Positions 63,414 through 64,000 of a stretch of DNA of 64,000 bases are shown in pieces. Under the pieces are notes generated by a model. It saw only the letters and a list, made by a program, of their open reading frames with translations, was not told the origin of the DNA and searched no databases. Numbering within the stretch: position 1 is the first letter of the stretch; each line of letters starts with the position of its first letter. Source of the DNA: Paracidovorax avenae (GTDB lineage: Bacteria > Pseudomonadota > Gammaproteobacteria > Burkholderiales > Burkholderiaceae_C); contig NZ_CP156079.1 of NCBI RefSeq assembly GCF_040892545.1, forward strand, positions 4,003,501 to 4,067,500, read 5' to 3'. Both the position numbers and the translations under genes were made by a program.

Positions 63414-64000
63414 ATGCTTTCTCTTTCTCGCCTGCTGTGTACCTGCGCCCTGCTCGCCGCGTCCGCGGCGGCCATCGCCCAGCCCGCGGACTATCCGTCC
63501 CAATCCATCAAGGTGGTCGTTCCCTTCCCGCCGGGTGGCGGCACGGACATCGTCGCCCGCATGGTGCTGGACAAGATCCGCGCCTCCACCGGCTGGACGC
63601 TGGTGGTGGACAACAAGCCGGGCGCCGGCGGGAACATCGGGATGGACGCGGTCGCCAAGGCCGCCCCGGACGGCTACACCCTCGGCATGGGCCAGACGGC
63701 CAACCTGGCCATCAACCCGAGCCTGTACGCGAAGATGCCGTACGACGCGTCCAGGGCCTTCGTTCCCGTCGCCACCGTGGCAGGGCAGCCCGTCGTGCTC
63801 GTCGTCAACGCCGCATCGCGCTTCAAGACCCTGGCCGACCTGGTTGGCGCCGCGAAGGCCCGACCCGACTCCCTTTCGATGGCCTCCGCGGGCAACGGCA
63901 CCGTGGGCCATCTCACCGGCGAGCTCTTCATCCGCCAGGCGGGCATCCGCACCAGCCACATCCCCTACAAGGGCGCCGGCCCGGCGGCGACCGATCTCCT
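63414..64000 (+). CDS. Bug-type (TctC) tripartite tricarboxylate binding protein, partial
   Basis: The first 195 residues of a periplasmic binding protein, cut by the window edge. Signal peptide LSRLLCTCALLAASAAAIAQ is followed by the family core YPSQSIKVVVPFPPGGGTDI, DNKPGAGGNIGMDAVAKAAPDGYTLGMG and INPSLYAKMPYD. AAGGAG is 5 nt before the ATG. Such proteins are very numerous in Burkholderiales and bind carboxylates; the ligand is unknown. Expression is probably controlled by the divergent IclR protein. Confidence 0.93.
   Translation, partial: MLSLSRLLCTCALLAASAAAIAQPADYPSQSIKVVVPFPPGGGTDIVARMVLDKIRASTGWTLVVDNKPGAGGNIGMDAVAKAAPDGYTLGMGQTANLAINPSLYAKMPYDASRAFVPVATVAGQPVVLVVNAASRFKTLADLVGAAKARPDSLSMASAGNGTVGHLTGELFIRQAGIRTSHIPYKGAGPAATDL

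Overview
The window is high-GC beta-proteobacterial DNA. Burkholderiales-type porins, a Bug-type tripartite tricarboxylate binding protein, a urtABCDE operon, a type VI secretion (T6SS) VgrG/Rhs island and a plant-inducible-promoter (PIP) box in front of a phytase-like type III effector together suggest a plant-associated Comamonadaceae member of the Acidovorax/Paracidovorax type. The species is inference; no rRNA, tRNA, CRISPR array or insertion sequence was recognised.

Layout. 1-6.4 kb: a GntR/FCD regulator, then a porin, two sugar ABC permeases, a MalK/UgpC-type ATPase and an aldose 1-epimerase; no solute-binding protein is present. 6.4-23.4 kb: a T6SS effector island read mostly right to left: VgrG, a DUF6484 protein, an oppositely oriented DUF2169 protein, a TIGR02270-type protein, a thiolase-fold protein, a 1585-residue PAAR-like Rhs effector with its immunity gene, then two displaced Rhs tips with their immunity genes and four further stacked immunity-like genes. 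The immunity genes are visibly richer in A+T than the Rhs core.

23.5-34.5 kb: signalling and housekeeping genes: a GGDEF-EAL protein translationally coupled to an orphan TRAP-type binding protein, a metallophosphoesterase, a lipid kinase, a PAP2 phosphatase, an MFS exporter, a haloacid dehalogenase, a cold-shock/DUF1294 fusion and a degenerate cyclase-PilZ fusion. 34.7-41.5 kb: the urea ABC transporter urtABCDE on the minus strand, interrupted between urtD and urtE by a 0.7-kb non-coding element made of two inverted copies of a multi-hairpin unit whose stems covary.

41.7-56.3 kb: a probable 14-kb catabolic operon behind a good sigma-54 promoter: class II aldolase, oligopeptide-type ABC transporter, hydroxyacid dehydrogenase, two class III PLP enzymes, two histone-deacetylase-fold amidohydrolases, an EamA transporter, its own GntR regulator and a hydroxylysine-kinase-like phosphotransferase. 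The enzyme set suggests uptake, deacylation, phosphorylation and phospho-elimination of an N-acylated amino-alcohol or amine. 56.3-64 kb: dctA, a PIP-box-driven phytase-like effector, a GST, an Lrp regulator, two YceI proteins with a cytochrome b561, and a divergent IclR/Bug pair around three identical palindromes; the Bug gene runs off the right edge.
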